A stretch of DNA of 17,602 nucleotides from DATFPK01 sp035264885 (GTDB lineage: Bacteria > Actinomycetota > Thermoleophilia > Solirubrobacterales > 70-9), in NCBI GenBank assembly GCA_035264885.1, contig DATFPK010000017.1, positions 1 to 17,602 on the forward strand. The letters run 5' to 3'. The position numbers and the translations under genes are program-made. Of the stretch, positions 5,622-13,250 are shown in pieces. Numbering within the stretch: position 1 is the stretch's first letter; the number at the start of each line of letters is the position of its first letter. Under the pieces are notes generated by a model. That model worked only from the letters and a program-made list of their open reading frames with translations. It had not been told where the DNA came from and made no database searches.

Positions 5622-6905
5622 GTGAAGCGACCTAGCCTGGCAGTTGCTCTGGCTGTGTCGTCCATCGTTCTCACCGGCGGGCTCGTCGCCTGCGGCGATG
5701 ACGATGACGGCGGCAGCGGGGGTGGAGGCGGCGGTGGCGGTGGCGTCGGAGAAGTTACGATCGGCGCGTCGCTCCCCCTGACCGGTGACCTCGCGGACTA
5801 CGGTCCACCCGGTGAGAAGGCGGCCAACCTCGCCATCTCGGAGATCAAGAAATCCGGCGGACAGGTCAAGCTCGAGACCGCGGACAACGAGACCACGCCG
5901 CAGGGCGCGGTCCAGGCGGCGCGCGAGCTGCTCGCCAAGGACGCCAGCTGCATCTCGGGTGCGTGGGCCTCGACCGACACGATCCCGACGGCGCGCTCGG
6001 TGACGATCCCCGAGGAGGTCCCGCTGATCTCCCCGTCGTCCACCGCGTACGACATCACCAACCTGGACGACGACGGGACGGTCTTCCGGACCAGCCCGAC
6101 CGACAACCTCCAGGGTCCGGCGCTCGCCAACCTGATCGAGCAGTCGATCGGCGGCGTCGAGGGCAAGACCGTGAACATTGGCGCCCGCGACGACGCGTAC
6201 GGCACCGGCTTCGTGGACTTCTTCACGAAGGCCTGGGAGGAGAAGGGCGGAACGGTCGGGGAGTCCGTGCTCTACGACCCGACGCAGCCCTCATACAACT
6301 CCGAGGCGCAGCAGATCGTCTCCGGGAACCCCGATGCATTCGTGATCATCGACTTCCCCGAGACGTTCGTGAAGGTCGGTCCGGCCCTCGAGCGGACGGG
6401 CAAGTGGGACTCCACGAAGACGTTCATCACCGACGGGCTCGCCGACGACACGCTCGTCGCCGATAACGCCGAGCTGATGGCGGGAGTCCGTGGCACCGCC
6501 CCGGGCACGCCGGAGGAGGGCGCCGCGTCGAAGGCCTTCGACAAGGCCTTCACCTCGGCGGCACCGAAGGACGTCAAGCGTCAGACGTTCGACGCGCAGA
6601 CGTTCGACTCGGTGATCCTGTGCTACCTCGGCGCGGTTGCGGCCGGCTCCACCAACGGGGCCGACATCGCCGCCGAGATCCAGGACATCAGCGGTCCGGG
6701 CGGCAAGAAGTACCCGTGGACCGATCTCAAGGGCGCGGTCAAGGCCCTCGAGAACGGCGATGACATCGACTACATCGGCGCGTCCGGTGAACTCGATTAC
6801 GATGACAACGGTGACCCGACCGTCGGCACCTACGACGAGCTGATCGTCAAGGGTGGCGCGTTCGAGAGCACCGGTCAGATCGAAGCGTCGTCGCTGGAGG
6901 GCTAG
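5622..6905 (+). CDS. Branched-chain amino acid type ABC transporter substrate-binding lipoprotein
   Basis: A 427-residue substrate-binding protein of the LivJ/LivK (type I periplasmic-binding fold) family, which captures the ligand outside the membrane and delivers it to the LivHM permease. The start gives MKRPSLAVALAVSSIVLTGG and then the lipobox LVAC with Cys24 as the predicted lipid anchor. After the cysteine come four aspartates and a glycine-only linker (about 30-41). The mature domain opens with VTIGASLPLTGDLADYGPPG, the characteristic first strand and ligand loop of this family. ISGAWASTDTIPTARS and ISPSSTAYDITN are further recognisable parts. Whether the ligand is leucine/isoleucine/valine, another amino acid, urea or an amide cannot be told from sequence. 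The gene converges on the permease/ATPase operon and does not lead it; a hairpin separates them. Confidence 0.92.
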   Translation: MKRPSLAVALAVSSIVLTGGLVACGDDDDGGSGGGGGGGGGVGEVTIGASLPLTGDLADYGPPGEKAANLAISEIKKSGGQVKLETADNETTPQGAVQAARELLAKDASCISGAWASTDTIPTARSVTIPEEVPLISPSSTAYDITNLDDDGTVFRTSPTDNLQGPALANLIEQSIGGVEGKTVNIGARDDAYGTGFVDFFTKAWEEKGGTVGESVLYDPTQPSYNSEAQQIVSGNPDAFVIIDFPETFVKVGPALERTGKWDSTKTFITDGLADDTLVADNAELMAGVRGTAPGTPEEGAASKAFDKAFTSAAPKDVKRQTFDAQTFDSVILCYLGAVAAGSTNGADIAAEIQDISGPGGKKYPWTDLKGAVKALENGDDIDYIGASGELDYDDNGDPTVGTYDELIVKGGAFESTGQIEASSLEG

Positions 6906-6936
6906 GGCTCGGACCCGAAGCCATAGGCAGTCGGAG

Positions 6937-6962
6937 ACGGCCGGGGCGCGAGCCCCGGCCGT
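6937..6962 (+). terminator. Rho-independent terminator of the binding-protein gene
   Basis: A perfect 11-bp stem (ACGGCCGGGGC paired with GCCCCGGCCGT) closes a GCGA loop, which belongs to the GNRA tetraloop class. It is followed on the plus strand by TTCT. It begins 31 nt after the stop of the binding protein and ends 2 nt before the end of the convergent livF, so it may block transcription from both sides. The U-rich tail is weak on the plus strand and absent on the minus strand. Confidence 0.75.
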
Positions 6963-6964
6963 TT

Positions 6965-7741
6965 CTATTCGCGCTCCGCGTCGCCGGAGCCGGCGGCCTG
7001 GTCGAGCCTGCTCTCGCCCGAGCCGCCGCCGAGGTAGAGCTCGGCGACCTTCGGGTCGTCGAGGAGGTCCCGGCCCGGCCCCTGGAAGCGGTTCTTGCCG
7101 AGGTCCAGCACGTACCCGCGGTGCGACATCGCCAGCGCCCGGCGCGCGTTCTGCTCGACCATCACGATCGTCACTCCGTGCCGGTTGATCTCCTCGACCT
7201 TCTCGAAGATCGCGTCGACGAAGGCCGGGGCGAGGCCGGCTGACGGCTCGTCGAGCAGGAGCACCTGCGGGTCCGGCATGAGAGCCCGGGCCATCGCGAC
7301 CATCTGCCGCTCACCGCCGCTCATCGTCCCGGCGGCCTGGCCGCTTCTCTCGCCGAGCCGCGGGAAGAGCTCGTACATTCGCTGGATCCGGTCCCGGGAA
7401 CCCCCGCCGTCGAGGGCCCCCATCTCCAGATTCTCCTCGACGGTAAGGCTCCTGAAGACGTTGTCGAGCTGGGGGACGTAGCTCATGCCCCTCCGCGTGA
7501 TCGCATGGGGAGCCAGGCCGGTGATGTCGTCCTGGCGAAGCTGGACCAATCCGTCGCGCGGGCTCAGCAGGCCGAAGATCGTCTTGATCAGGGTCGACTT
7601 GCCGGCGCCGTTCGGGCCGACGATCGTGGCGATCTCGCCCTCCCCCACCTCGATCGAGACGCCGGTGAGGATGTCGACGCCCGGGACGTAGCCGGCGACC
7701 ACGTCCTCGGTGTAGAGGATCGGCTTCCCGTTCTCGCTCAC
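6965..7741 (-). CDS. livF: Branched-chain amino acid type ABC transporter ATP-binding protein LivF
   Basis: A 258-residue ATPase of the LivF type, one of the two cytoplasmic subunits that drive branched-chain amino acid uptake. Walker A is GPNGAGKST (42-50), the Q-loop glutamine is in YVPQLDNVF (Q91), the signature is MSGGERQ (140-146) and Walker B is VLLLDEPSAG (160-169). The H-loop position reads MVEQN, with glutamine where most ABC ATPases have histidine. This is usual for LivF and helps to tell it from LivG. The C-terminal tail after AELYLGGG is a short charged extension. The GTG start at 7741 overlaps the livG stop by 4 bp (GTGA). It is the last gene of the operon, and its stop lies against the hairpin at 6937-6962. 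Confidence 0.93.
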   Translation of the reverse strand: MSENGKPILYTEDVVAGYVPGVDILTGVSIEVGEGEIATIVGPNGAGKSTLIKTIFGLLSPRDGLVQLRQDDITGLAPHAITRRGMSYVPQLDNVFRSLTVEENLEMGALDGGGSRDRIQRMYELFPRLGERSGQAAGTMSGGERQMVAMARALMPDPQVLLLDEPSAGLAPAFVDAIFEKVEEINRHGVTIVMVEQNARRALAMSHRGYVLDLGKNRFQGPGRDLLDDPKVAELYLGGGSGESRLDQAAGSGDAERE

Positions 7742-8517
7742 GCGCCCCCGCCCAGGTAGGCGTCGATCACCTGCTCGTCGGCGCGCACCTCCTCGGGACT
7801 GCCGTCGGCGATCACCCGCCCCTCGGCCATCACGATGACGCGGTCGGAGTGGCCCATGACCACTTCCATGTCGTGCTCGATGAAGAGGAAGGTGACCCCC
7901 TCCTCCGTCCGCAACCGCTGCATGTGGTCGAGGAGGCGCCGGCCGAGGGTCGGGTTGATGCCCGCCATCGGCTCGTCCAGCATCAGCAGGCGCGGCCTCG
8001 TCATCAGCGCCCGCGCCAGCTCCAGCAGCTTTCGCTGTCCGCCGGAGAGCGTGCCGGCGTACTCGCCGGACTTCTCGTCCAGGTTGAAGACCGAGAGCAC
8101 CTCCATCGCCTCCTCACGCACCTCGCGCTCCCGGCGCCGCCAGGCGGCAGGGCGGAACAGGAGATTGCCGAGCTTCTCGCCGGGATGGTCCTGGGCGGCC
8201 AGCGTCATGTTGTCGAGCACCGGCATCCGGGCGAGCGCCTTGGTGATCTGGAAGGTGCGGACCATCCCGCTACGGGCGATCGCGTACGGCGCGCGGCCGG
8301 CGATCTGCCTGCCCTGGAAGGTGATCGAGCCGCGGTCCGGCTTGTAGAAGCCGGTCAGGACGTTGAAAAGCGTCGTCTTGCCGGCGCCGTTCGGGCCGAT
8401 CAGCGCCGTTATCGAGCCTTCCTTGACGTCCATCGTCGCCCCGTCGACGGCCCGGATCCCGCCGAAGCGCTTGACGACGCCGTCGGCTTCCAGGATCGGC
8501 TTCGCGTCATTCGCCAA
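7738..8517 (-). CDS. livG: Branched-chain amino acid type ABC transporter ATP-binding protein LivG
   Basis: A 259-residue ATPase, the partner of LivF. Walker A is GPNGAGKTT (41-49), the Q-loop is VRTFQITKAL (Q90), the signature is LSGGQRK (157-163), Walker B is LLMLDEPMAG (177-186) and the H-loop histidine is in FIEHDMEVV (H215). The insert with GNLLFRPAAWRRRE after the Q-loop is typical of LivG. The start is a TTG at 8517. The support for it is a GGGAGGAG site at 8525-8532, spaced 7 nt away and lying inside livM; no other in-frame ATG or GTG lies near the N-terminus. The gene overlaps livM by 11 nt and livF by 4 nt, so the whole operon is translationally coupled. Confidence 0.93.
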   Translation of the reverse strand: MANDAKPILEADGVVKRFGGIRAVDGATMDVKEGSITALIGPNGAGKTTLFNVLTGFYKPDRGSITFQGRQIAGRAPYAIARSGMVRTFQITKALARMPVLDNMTLAAQDHPGEKLGNLLFRPAAWRRREREVREEAMEVLSVFNLDEKSGEYAGTLSGGQRKLLELARALMTRPRLLMLDEPMAGINPTLGRRLLDHMQRLRTEEGVTFLFIEHDMEVVMGHSDRVIVMAEGRVIADGSPEEVRADEQVIDAYLGGGA

Positions 8518-9496
8518 GGACCATCTCCTCCCGCTTCCCGAACATGCCCTGCGGCCGGAACGCCATCAGCAGGATGATCACGAGGCCGACGATCGCGTAG
8601 CGCAGCGCCGCCTCCTGGTCAGCGTCGATCGGCAGCTCGATGAACCGCGTCGCCTCGAGCAGCGTCCAGAGGATCGCCGATCCGACGATCAGCCCCCAGT
8701 AGCTGGCGAGCCCCCCGAGGATCAGGACCGCGTAGGCGAAGAACGTGAAGATCGGCAGGAACTCCGTCGGCGCGATCGAGGCGATGTTGAAGGCGAGGAA
8801 CCACCCCGCGACCGCCGCGATCGCCGCGGCGATCGCCAGCGACTGGAGCTTGTAGACCAGCGGGTTCTTCCCCAGCGCCCGCGCGGCGTCCTCGTCCTCA
8901 CGGACCGCCCGCAGGACGCGGCCCCAGGGGGTGTCGGTGATCCGCTTGAGCACGATCGTCAGGACGATCACGAACCCCCATACCACGAGCAAGAGGGGGA
9001 TCAGGCTCTCGGGGTCGCTCCATCCCAGGCTTTGGAGAAAGCTCTCGATGCCGTCGGAGACGTCGCGCCAGGTGTCGTCGAAGCAGACGAAGTCCCCGGT
9101 CTGCGAGCAGGACAGGCCCTCGCTGCCGTTGGTCACGTCCTTGAGGTTCCTGGCGCTGATCCTCACCACCTCGGCCGCGGCGAGGGTCGTGATCGCGAAG
9201 TAGTCCTCGCGGAGCCTCAGCGAGGGCAGCCCGACGAGGATCCCGAAGAGCATCGCGGCGATGATCGACAGCGGCAGGGCGAGCCAGAACGAGAAGCCCG
9301 ATTCCACCGTCAGCACACCCATCGTGTAGGCGCCGACGGCCATGAACCCCGCCTGGCCGAAGTTGCTGATCCCGGTGAAGCCGACGTTGAGCTGGAGGCC
9401 GAGGGCGAGGAGGACGTAGGTGCCCGCGAAGACGCCGACCCCGACCCAGAAGCCGGCATCGGTGAAGGCCGAGAACTCGAGCGCGAACGGCAGCAT
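8507..9496 (-). CDS. livM: Branched-chain amino acid type ABC transporter permease LivM
   Basis: A 329-residue permease with about nine hydrophobic segments. Family markers are LNVGFTGISNFGQAGFMAVGAY (37-57), LRLREDYFAITTLAAAEV (93-110, the helix that contacts the ATPases lies after it) and the cytoplasmic loop TPWGRVLRAVREDEDAARALG (189-209). The C-terminal MAFRPQGMFGKREE is the usual LivM end. An external loop at about 120-165 is longer than I expect and holds two cysteines (C130, C138) that could form a disulphide outside the membrane. The ATG at 9496 shares one base with the livH stop (TGATG), so translation is coupled. It forms the membrane channel together with LivH. Confidence 0.93.
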   Translation of the reverse strand: MLPFALEFSAFTDAGFWVGVGVFAGTYVLLALGLQLNVGFTGISNFGQAGFMAVGAYTMGVLTVESGFSFWLALPLSIIAAMLFGILVGLPSLRLREDYFAITTLAAAEVVRISARNLKDVTNGSEGLSCSQTGDFVCFDDTWRDVSDGIESFLQSLGWSDPESLIPLLLVVWGFVIVLTIVLKRITDTPWGRVLRAVREDEDAARALGKNPLVYKLQSLAIAAAIAAVAGWFLAFNIASIAPTEFLPIFTFFAYAVLILGGLASYWGLIVGSAILWTLLEATRFIELPIDADQEAALRYAIVGLVIILLMAFRPQGMFGKREEMVLGE

Positions 9497-10491
9497 CAGA
9501 TCGCCTTGGCCTTGCCGAAGATGCCCTGGGGCCGGATGATCAGGGCGAGGATCAGGACCACGAAGCCGACCACCAGCTTCCACTGGGCGTCGAAGACCAG
9601 CGTCGACAGCTCGATCACGAGACCGAGGACGATGCCCGCCGCGAGGGCGCCGAAGGCGTCGCCGATGCCGCCCAGGATCACCGCGGCGAAGATCGCCAGC
9701 AGCAGCTCGAAGCCGAGGTTCGGCTCGACGGTCTGGGTCGCGCCGGCGAGGACCCCCGCCAGCCCGGCGAGGGCGCCGGCGAAGACCCAGGTGAGGATGA
9801 TCACCCGGCGGGTGTCGATCCCGGCCGTCTCGGCCAGGTCTAGGTCGTCGGAGACCGCCCGCATCTGCTTGCCAAGCGTCGAGAGGCGCAGCATCAGCCC
9901 GATCGCGGAAAGCACGACGAAGCCGATGATGATCACGACCAGCTCCGTCTCGCCGATCCGGAGGCCCAGGAACTGGACCGTGCTCGTCGTGTCGACGTCG
10001 AGCTCCTTGACCTGGCCGCCCCAGATGAACTGGACGACCGATCTGATCAGGAACGCGAGCCCGATCGACATCAGCATCAGCTGAAAGAGCCCGGCCCCCT
10101 TGCCGCGCATCGGCCGCCACATCGTCAGCTCGAACAGGACCGCGAGCGCCGCGGTGGCGATCAGGGCGCAGAGCAGGGCGACCGCGACCGGCAGGCCGAT
10201 CGAGATGTTGGCGAGATAGGCCATGTAGGCGCCGAAGGTGAGGAGGTCCCCGTGCGCGAAGTTGACGAGCTTGAGGATCCCGTAGACCAGCGTCAGGCCG
10301 ACCGCGCCAAGGGCGTAGATCGACCCCAGCGAGAGGCCGTAGAGGGCCGTCTGCGCGACGTCGTGGACGCCCTTGGCGGCGACGAGAGCGAGGACGCCGA
10401 GGGCGAGGACGGCGCCGGCGGCAAGGGCGGGGCGGTCGCGACTCCACCCCAGCAATCTCTCGCGGGGCGAGTACTCCGGTCTGGCCGCCAT
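9496..10491 (-). CDS. livH: Branched-chain amino acid type ABC transporter permease LivH
   Basis: A 331-residue permease and the first gene of the livHMGF operon. The family marker LKLVNFAHGDLLTFGAYMAY is near residues 73-92. The loop TLGKQMRAVSDDLDLAETAGID corresponds to the ATPase-coupling region, and ILGGIGDAFGALAAG with a final IIRPQGIFGKAKAI closes the protein. I chose the ATG at 10491 because GGAGGGGG (10497-10504) precedes it with proper spacing. Starts at 10506 and 10524 in the same frame lack such a site and only add a short polar stretch. The operon promoter should lie in the 171-bp gap shared with the plus-strand gene at 10663; I could not identify it with confidence. Confidence 0.93.
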   Translation of the reverse strand: MAARPEYSPRERLLGWSRDRPALAAGAVLALGVLALVAAKGVHDVAQTALYGLSLGSIYALGAVGLTLVYGILKLVNFAHGDLLTFGAYMAYLANISIGLPVAVALLCALIATAALAVLFELTMWRPMRGKGAGLFQLMLMSIGLAFLIRSVVQFIWGGQVKELDVDTTSTVQFLGLRIGETELVVIIIGFVVLSAIGLMLRLSTLGKQMRAVSDDLDLAETAGIDTRRVIILTWVFAGALAGLAGVLAGATQTVEPNLGFELLLAIFAAVILGGIGDAFGALAAGIVLGLVIELSTLVFDAQWKLVVGFVVLILALIIRPQGIFGKAKAI

Positions 10492-10662
10492 CTCGGCCCC
10501 CTCCATCGCGCGAGAGCATCTCACAGGTGCGCCCGGCGGACCCCCGCTCGCGCCAGCGATTAGCGGGCCTTATCGAGCTGCATAGAGATCCGAATTGCGC
10601 TAATGCCGGGGGCGTGGAACCCTGGCTTCAACGTTGAGCCCAGACCCGTCAAGGGGGCCGAG

Positions 10663-11088
10663 ATGACGCCGAACCTCCATCTGCTTCATGCCGAGGACCA
10701 TGCACAGGACCTGCGCGCCCGCGGTGCGGCCAGCCGCCGTGTTGCCACGTCCGCCGGTCGCCTTGCCGCGCCCGGCCCGTCGATCGACGACGTGTTGATC
10801 CGGCGCGCTGACGGCCGCGACTGCCGGGCGCTTGACCGTCTCGAGCAGCTCGAGGGCCGCCGCCTCGGTCTGGGTGGCGCCCTGGTCGCCGAGGTCGGCG
10901 GCGAAGTCGTGGCGGCGGTGCCACTGGCCGGCGGAACGGCCGTCGCCGACCCGTTCCGGCGCACGGCCTGGCTGATCGAGATGCTCGAGCAGGCCCGGGA
11001 AGGGATCGACGAGAGCGATCGCGCCGGGCGCCCGTCGCTAGCCTGGCTGCGGTGGAGACGGCGCTCGTCCTCTTCAACCGCGATCTGA
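10663..11088 (+). CDS. Small protein of unknown function, overlapping the photolyase gene
   Basis: A 141-residue protein that I cannot assign to a function. Residues 41-103 have a regular pattern: IDDVLIRRADGRDCRALDRL, then GGALVAEVGGEVVAAVPLAG, then TAVADPFRRTAWLIEML. From memory this resembles a group of small proteins common in Thermoleophilia that look like a truncated GNAT acetyltransferase (a strand-helix-strand-strand unit), but the acetyl-CoA loop of GNAT enzymes is not visible. The N-terminal 40 residues are basic and probably flexible. The ATG at 10663 has AGGGGG five nucleotides upstream, which is why it is chosen over 10603. The last 37 bp overlap the start of the photolyase gene, so the two are probably expressed together. 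The C-terminal WLRWRRRSSSS stretch is the part under the overlap. Confidence 0.65.
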   Translation: MTPNLHLLHAEDHAQDLRARGAASRRVATSAGRLAAPGPSIDDVLIRRADGRDCRALDRLEQLEGRRLGLGGALVAEVGGEVVAAVPLAGGTAVADPFRRTAWLIEMLEQAREGIDESDRAGRPSLAWLRWRRRSSSSTAI

Positions 11089-12407
11089 GGGTCCACGACA
11101 ACCCCGCGCTGAGCGCCGCCGCCCGCGCCGCCCGGGTGGTGCCGCTCTTCGTCCTCGACCGGACGTTGCTCGCCTCCCGCTTCGCCGCCCCGAACCGGCT
11201 GGCCTTCATGGTCGACTCCCTGCGCGATCTGGACGGGGCGCTGAAGGCGCGCGGCGGCAGGCTGTTCGTCCGGGAGGGGGACCCGGTCCGCGAAGCCGTG
11301 TCGCTGGCACGGGAGGCGGGTGCCGGAGCGATCCACGTCAGCGCCGACTGGAGCGCCTACGCCCGGCGCCGAGAGGAGGGGCTGGCGGCGGCCTGCTCGA
11401 TCGCCGGGATCGGCTTCCGCCGGCATCCGGGCGTCACGATCGTCGAGCCGGGGGAGCTGACGCCGGCGGACGGCGACCACTTTCGCGTCTTCAGCCCTTA
11501 CCACCGGGTCTGGACCGCCGCCGAGCTGCGGGCGAAGCTGGGCGCGCCGCGGCGACTGACCGCTCCGCGCGGGCCGGCGGCGGGCCGGATCCCGCCCCTC
11601 TCGTCGCTGGCTGGAGGGGAGCCGTCGCCCGATCTGCCGCCGGGTGGTGAGACCGAGGGACGCCGCCGGCTGCGCCGGTTCCTTCGCCACGGTCTCGGCG
11701 GCTACGCGGAGCGGGCGGACGACCTGGCGGGAGAGGGAACCTCCCGCCTCTCGCCTTACCTGCGCTGGGGCTGCGTCTCGCCGCTGGAAGCGCTGCGGGA
11801 GGCGCGGAGCGCCGGCGGCGACTCCTTCGCGCGGCAACTCTGCTGGCGCGACTTCCACCACCAGGTCCTGGCCGCCTATCCGCGCCTGCCCCGGCGCGAC
11901 TACCGCCACGGGGGCGACCGCTGGTCGCGCTCGCAGAGGGCGCTGGAAGCGTGGCGAGCGGGGCGGACCGGCTACCCGATCGTCGACGCCGGGATGCGCC
12001 AGCTGGCGCGTGAGGGCTGGATGCACAACCGGGCCCGGCTGATCGTCGCGTCGTTTCTGACCAAGGACCTCCACCTCGACTGGCGCGAGGGTGCGCGGCA
12101 CTTCTGGGACCTCCTGGTCGACGGCGACATCGCCAACAACGCCGGCAACTGGCAGTGGGTGGCGGGGACCGGCAACGACACCCGGCCAAACCGCGTCTTC
12201 AATCCGCTGCGACAGGCGAAGCGGTTCGATCCCGACGGGGACTACGTCCGGCGCTACGTGCCCGAGCTGGCCGGGATCGACGGCGCCATCGTCCACGAGC
12301 CCTGGCGGATCGGGCCGCTCGAGCGCGGGTCGATCGACTACCCAGAGCCGATCGTCGACCACGCCGAGGCGGCAGCCGAGCATCACGCCCGGCGGATGGC
12401 CGGCTGA
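11052..12407 (+). CDS. phr: Class I deoxyribodipyrimidine photolyase (cryptochrome/photolyase family)
   Basis: A 451-residue blue-light DNA repair enzyme that uses reduced FAD to split UV-induced pyrimidine dimers. The N-terminal antenna domain opens with ALVLFNRDLRVHDNPAL. The FAD domain holds GRTGYPIVDAGMRQL (304-318) and GWMHNRARLIVASFLTKDLH (322-341), with N326 equivalent to E. coli Asn341. The tryptophan relay is complete: W291, W344 and W367 match E. coli W306, W359 and W382. The substrate-contact tryptophans W265 and W369 are also kept. E. coli Glu274, which touches the lesion, aligns with Q262, and there is a one-residue insert in NNAGNWQW. The GTG start has no Shine-Dalgarno site and lies inside the previous gene, which suggests coupled translation. 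The antenna chromophore cannot be told from sequence. Confidence 0.93.
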   Translation: METALVLFNRDLRVHDNPALSAAARAARVVPLFVLDRTLLASRFAAPNRLAFMVDSLRDLDGALKARGGRLFVREGDPVREAVSLAREAGAGAIHVSADWSAYARRREEGLAAACSIAGIGFRRHPGVTIVEPGELTPADGDHFRVFSPYHRVWTAAELRAKLGAPRRLTAPRGPAAGRIPPLSSLAGGEPSPDLPPGGETEGRRRLRRFLRHGLGGYAERADDLAGEGTSRLSPYLRWGCVSPLEALREARSAGGDSFARQLCWRDFHHQVLAAYPRLPRRDYRHGGDRWSRSQRALEAWRAGRTGYPIVDAGMRQLAREGWMHNRARLIVASFLTKDLHLDWREGARHFWDLLVDGDIANNAGNWQWVAGTGNDTRPNRVFNPLRQAKRFDPDGDYVRRYVPELAGIDGAIVHEPWRIGPLERGSIDYPEPIVDHAEAAAEHHARRMAG

Positions 12408-12412
12408 CGCAC

Positions 12413-13210
12413 GTGCCCCTGGCCGGCGCCTGGCGCGCGATCTTCCTCGGCTCGGCCGGCCTGGCCGCTGTCGCCGGCCTGATGCTCTTCGCCGGCGCCG
12501 CCGAAACCGACCGCTTCTTCTCCTGGACGATCGAGCCGCCGATGACGGCCGCCTTCCTTGGCGCGACGTATTGGGCGGTGATGCTGCTGTTCGCGAGCGC
12601 CGCCCGCACCACCCGGTGGCCGGCGGCGAGGGTCGCCGCCTGGCCGGAGGCGCTGGCCGCGACCCTGCTGCTGGTCGCGACCCTGGTCCACCTCGACAAG
12701 TTCCACGACGACCTCTACGGCTACTTCTGGGTCGTCGTCTACGCGCTCGCCGCACCGGGGTTGGTGCTGATGGTCTGGCTCTCGGAGCGCCTCGCCGGCC
12801 GGCGGCGCGGTCCGGGCGGTCCGCCGGTCCCCGCCCCGCTGCGGGTCCTGCTCGGGCTCCACGCCGCCGCCTTCGCCGGATTCGGCGCTGCGCTCTTCGT
12901 CGCGCCGGAGTCGACCGAGTGGCCCTGGGCGCTGACACCGCTGACCGGCCGCGCCCTCGCGTCCTTCCTGCTCGGCTTCGGCCTCGCCGCGGCGCTCGCC
13001 GTCCGGCAGAACCGCCTGTCCGCCCTGCGCGGCGCGGCCGGGACCTACGCCCTACTCGGCGCGCTCGAGCTCCTCGCCGCAGCGATCCACTCCGACGACT
13101 TCACCACCGACCTCGGCCTCGCCCTCTTCGCCGGCTTCTTCGGAACGGTGCTGGCGGCGGGGCTGTGGGGCCTGGCGGCGTCACGCAGGGCACACACAAC
13201 CAACACGTAG
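12413..13210 (+). CDS. Uncharacterised multi-pass membrane protein with two similar halves
   Basis: A 265-residue integral membrane protein with about eight hydrophobic helices (near 8-28, 46-63, 80-95, 103-124, 145-165, 178-197, 206-226 and 231-254). I do not recognise a function. The two halves look alike: FFSWTIEPPMTAAFLGATYW (35-54) resembles TEWPWALTPLTGRALASFLL (168-187), and LVHLDKFHDDLYG (91-103) resembles AIHSDDFTTDLGL (224-236), with H93/H226, D95/D228, F97/F230 and D100/D233 lining up approximately. This suggests an internal duplication of a four-helix unit with a polar H-x-D-x-F motif at the end of a helix. The GTG at 12413, 5 nt after the photolyase stop, is the first good start; there is no clear Shine-Dalgarno site. 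It is probably in one transcript with the photolyase. Confidence 0.75.
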   Translation: MPLAGAWRAIFLGSAGLAAVAGLMLFAGAAETDRFFSWTIEPPMTAAFLGATYWAVMLLFASAARTTRWPAARVAAWPEALAATLLLVATLVHLDKFHDDLYGYFWVVVYALAAPGLVLMVWLSERLAGRRRGPGGPPVPAPLRVLLGLHAAAFAGFGAALFVAPESTEWPWALTPLTGRALASFLLGFGLAAALAVRQNRLSALRGAAGTYALLGALELLAAAIHSDDFTTDLGLALFAGFFGTVLAAGLWGLAASRRAHTTNT

Positions 13211-13250
13211 GAGCCGCGGACGGGCGCCCCCGCCGCGTCCCCCTCCGACT

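Noticed and set aside
5425..5635. Short open frames on both strands between the LysR and binding-protein genes
   Set aside because: They overlap each other, lack ribosome sites and show no conserved pattern. The region is better explained as a divergent control region.
5700..5755. Glycine-codon run as a possible tandem repeat or phase-variable tract
   Set aside because: The codons vary (GGC, GGT, GGG, GGA) with no repeated unit, and polar or glycine linkers after the lipidated cysteine are common in actinobacterial lipoproteins.
8507..10519. Minus-strand frame of 670 codons that looks like one large permease fusion
   Set aside because: Only the part from ATG 9496 is real LivM. The upstream part is the wrong frame of livH, whose true frame is intact and ends with TGA at the LivM start.
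10525..10662. Small regulatory RNA or riboswitch in the gap before the small protein gene
   Set aside because: The segment is slightly AT-rich but shows no long stem, known riboswitch core or terminator. It probably just holds the divergent promoters.
10686..12938. Minus-strand open frame of 750 codons
   Set aside because: It is antisense to the photolyase and its two neighbours, and its arginine-rich composition is typical of a shadow frame. The opposite strand carries clear motifs.
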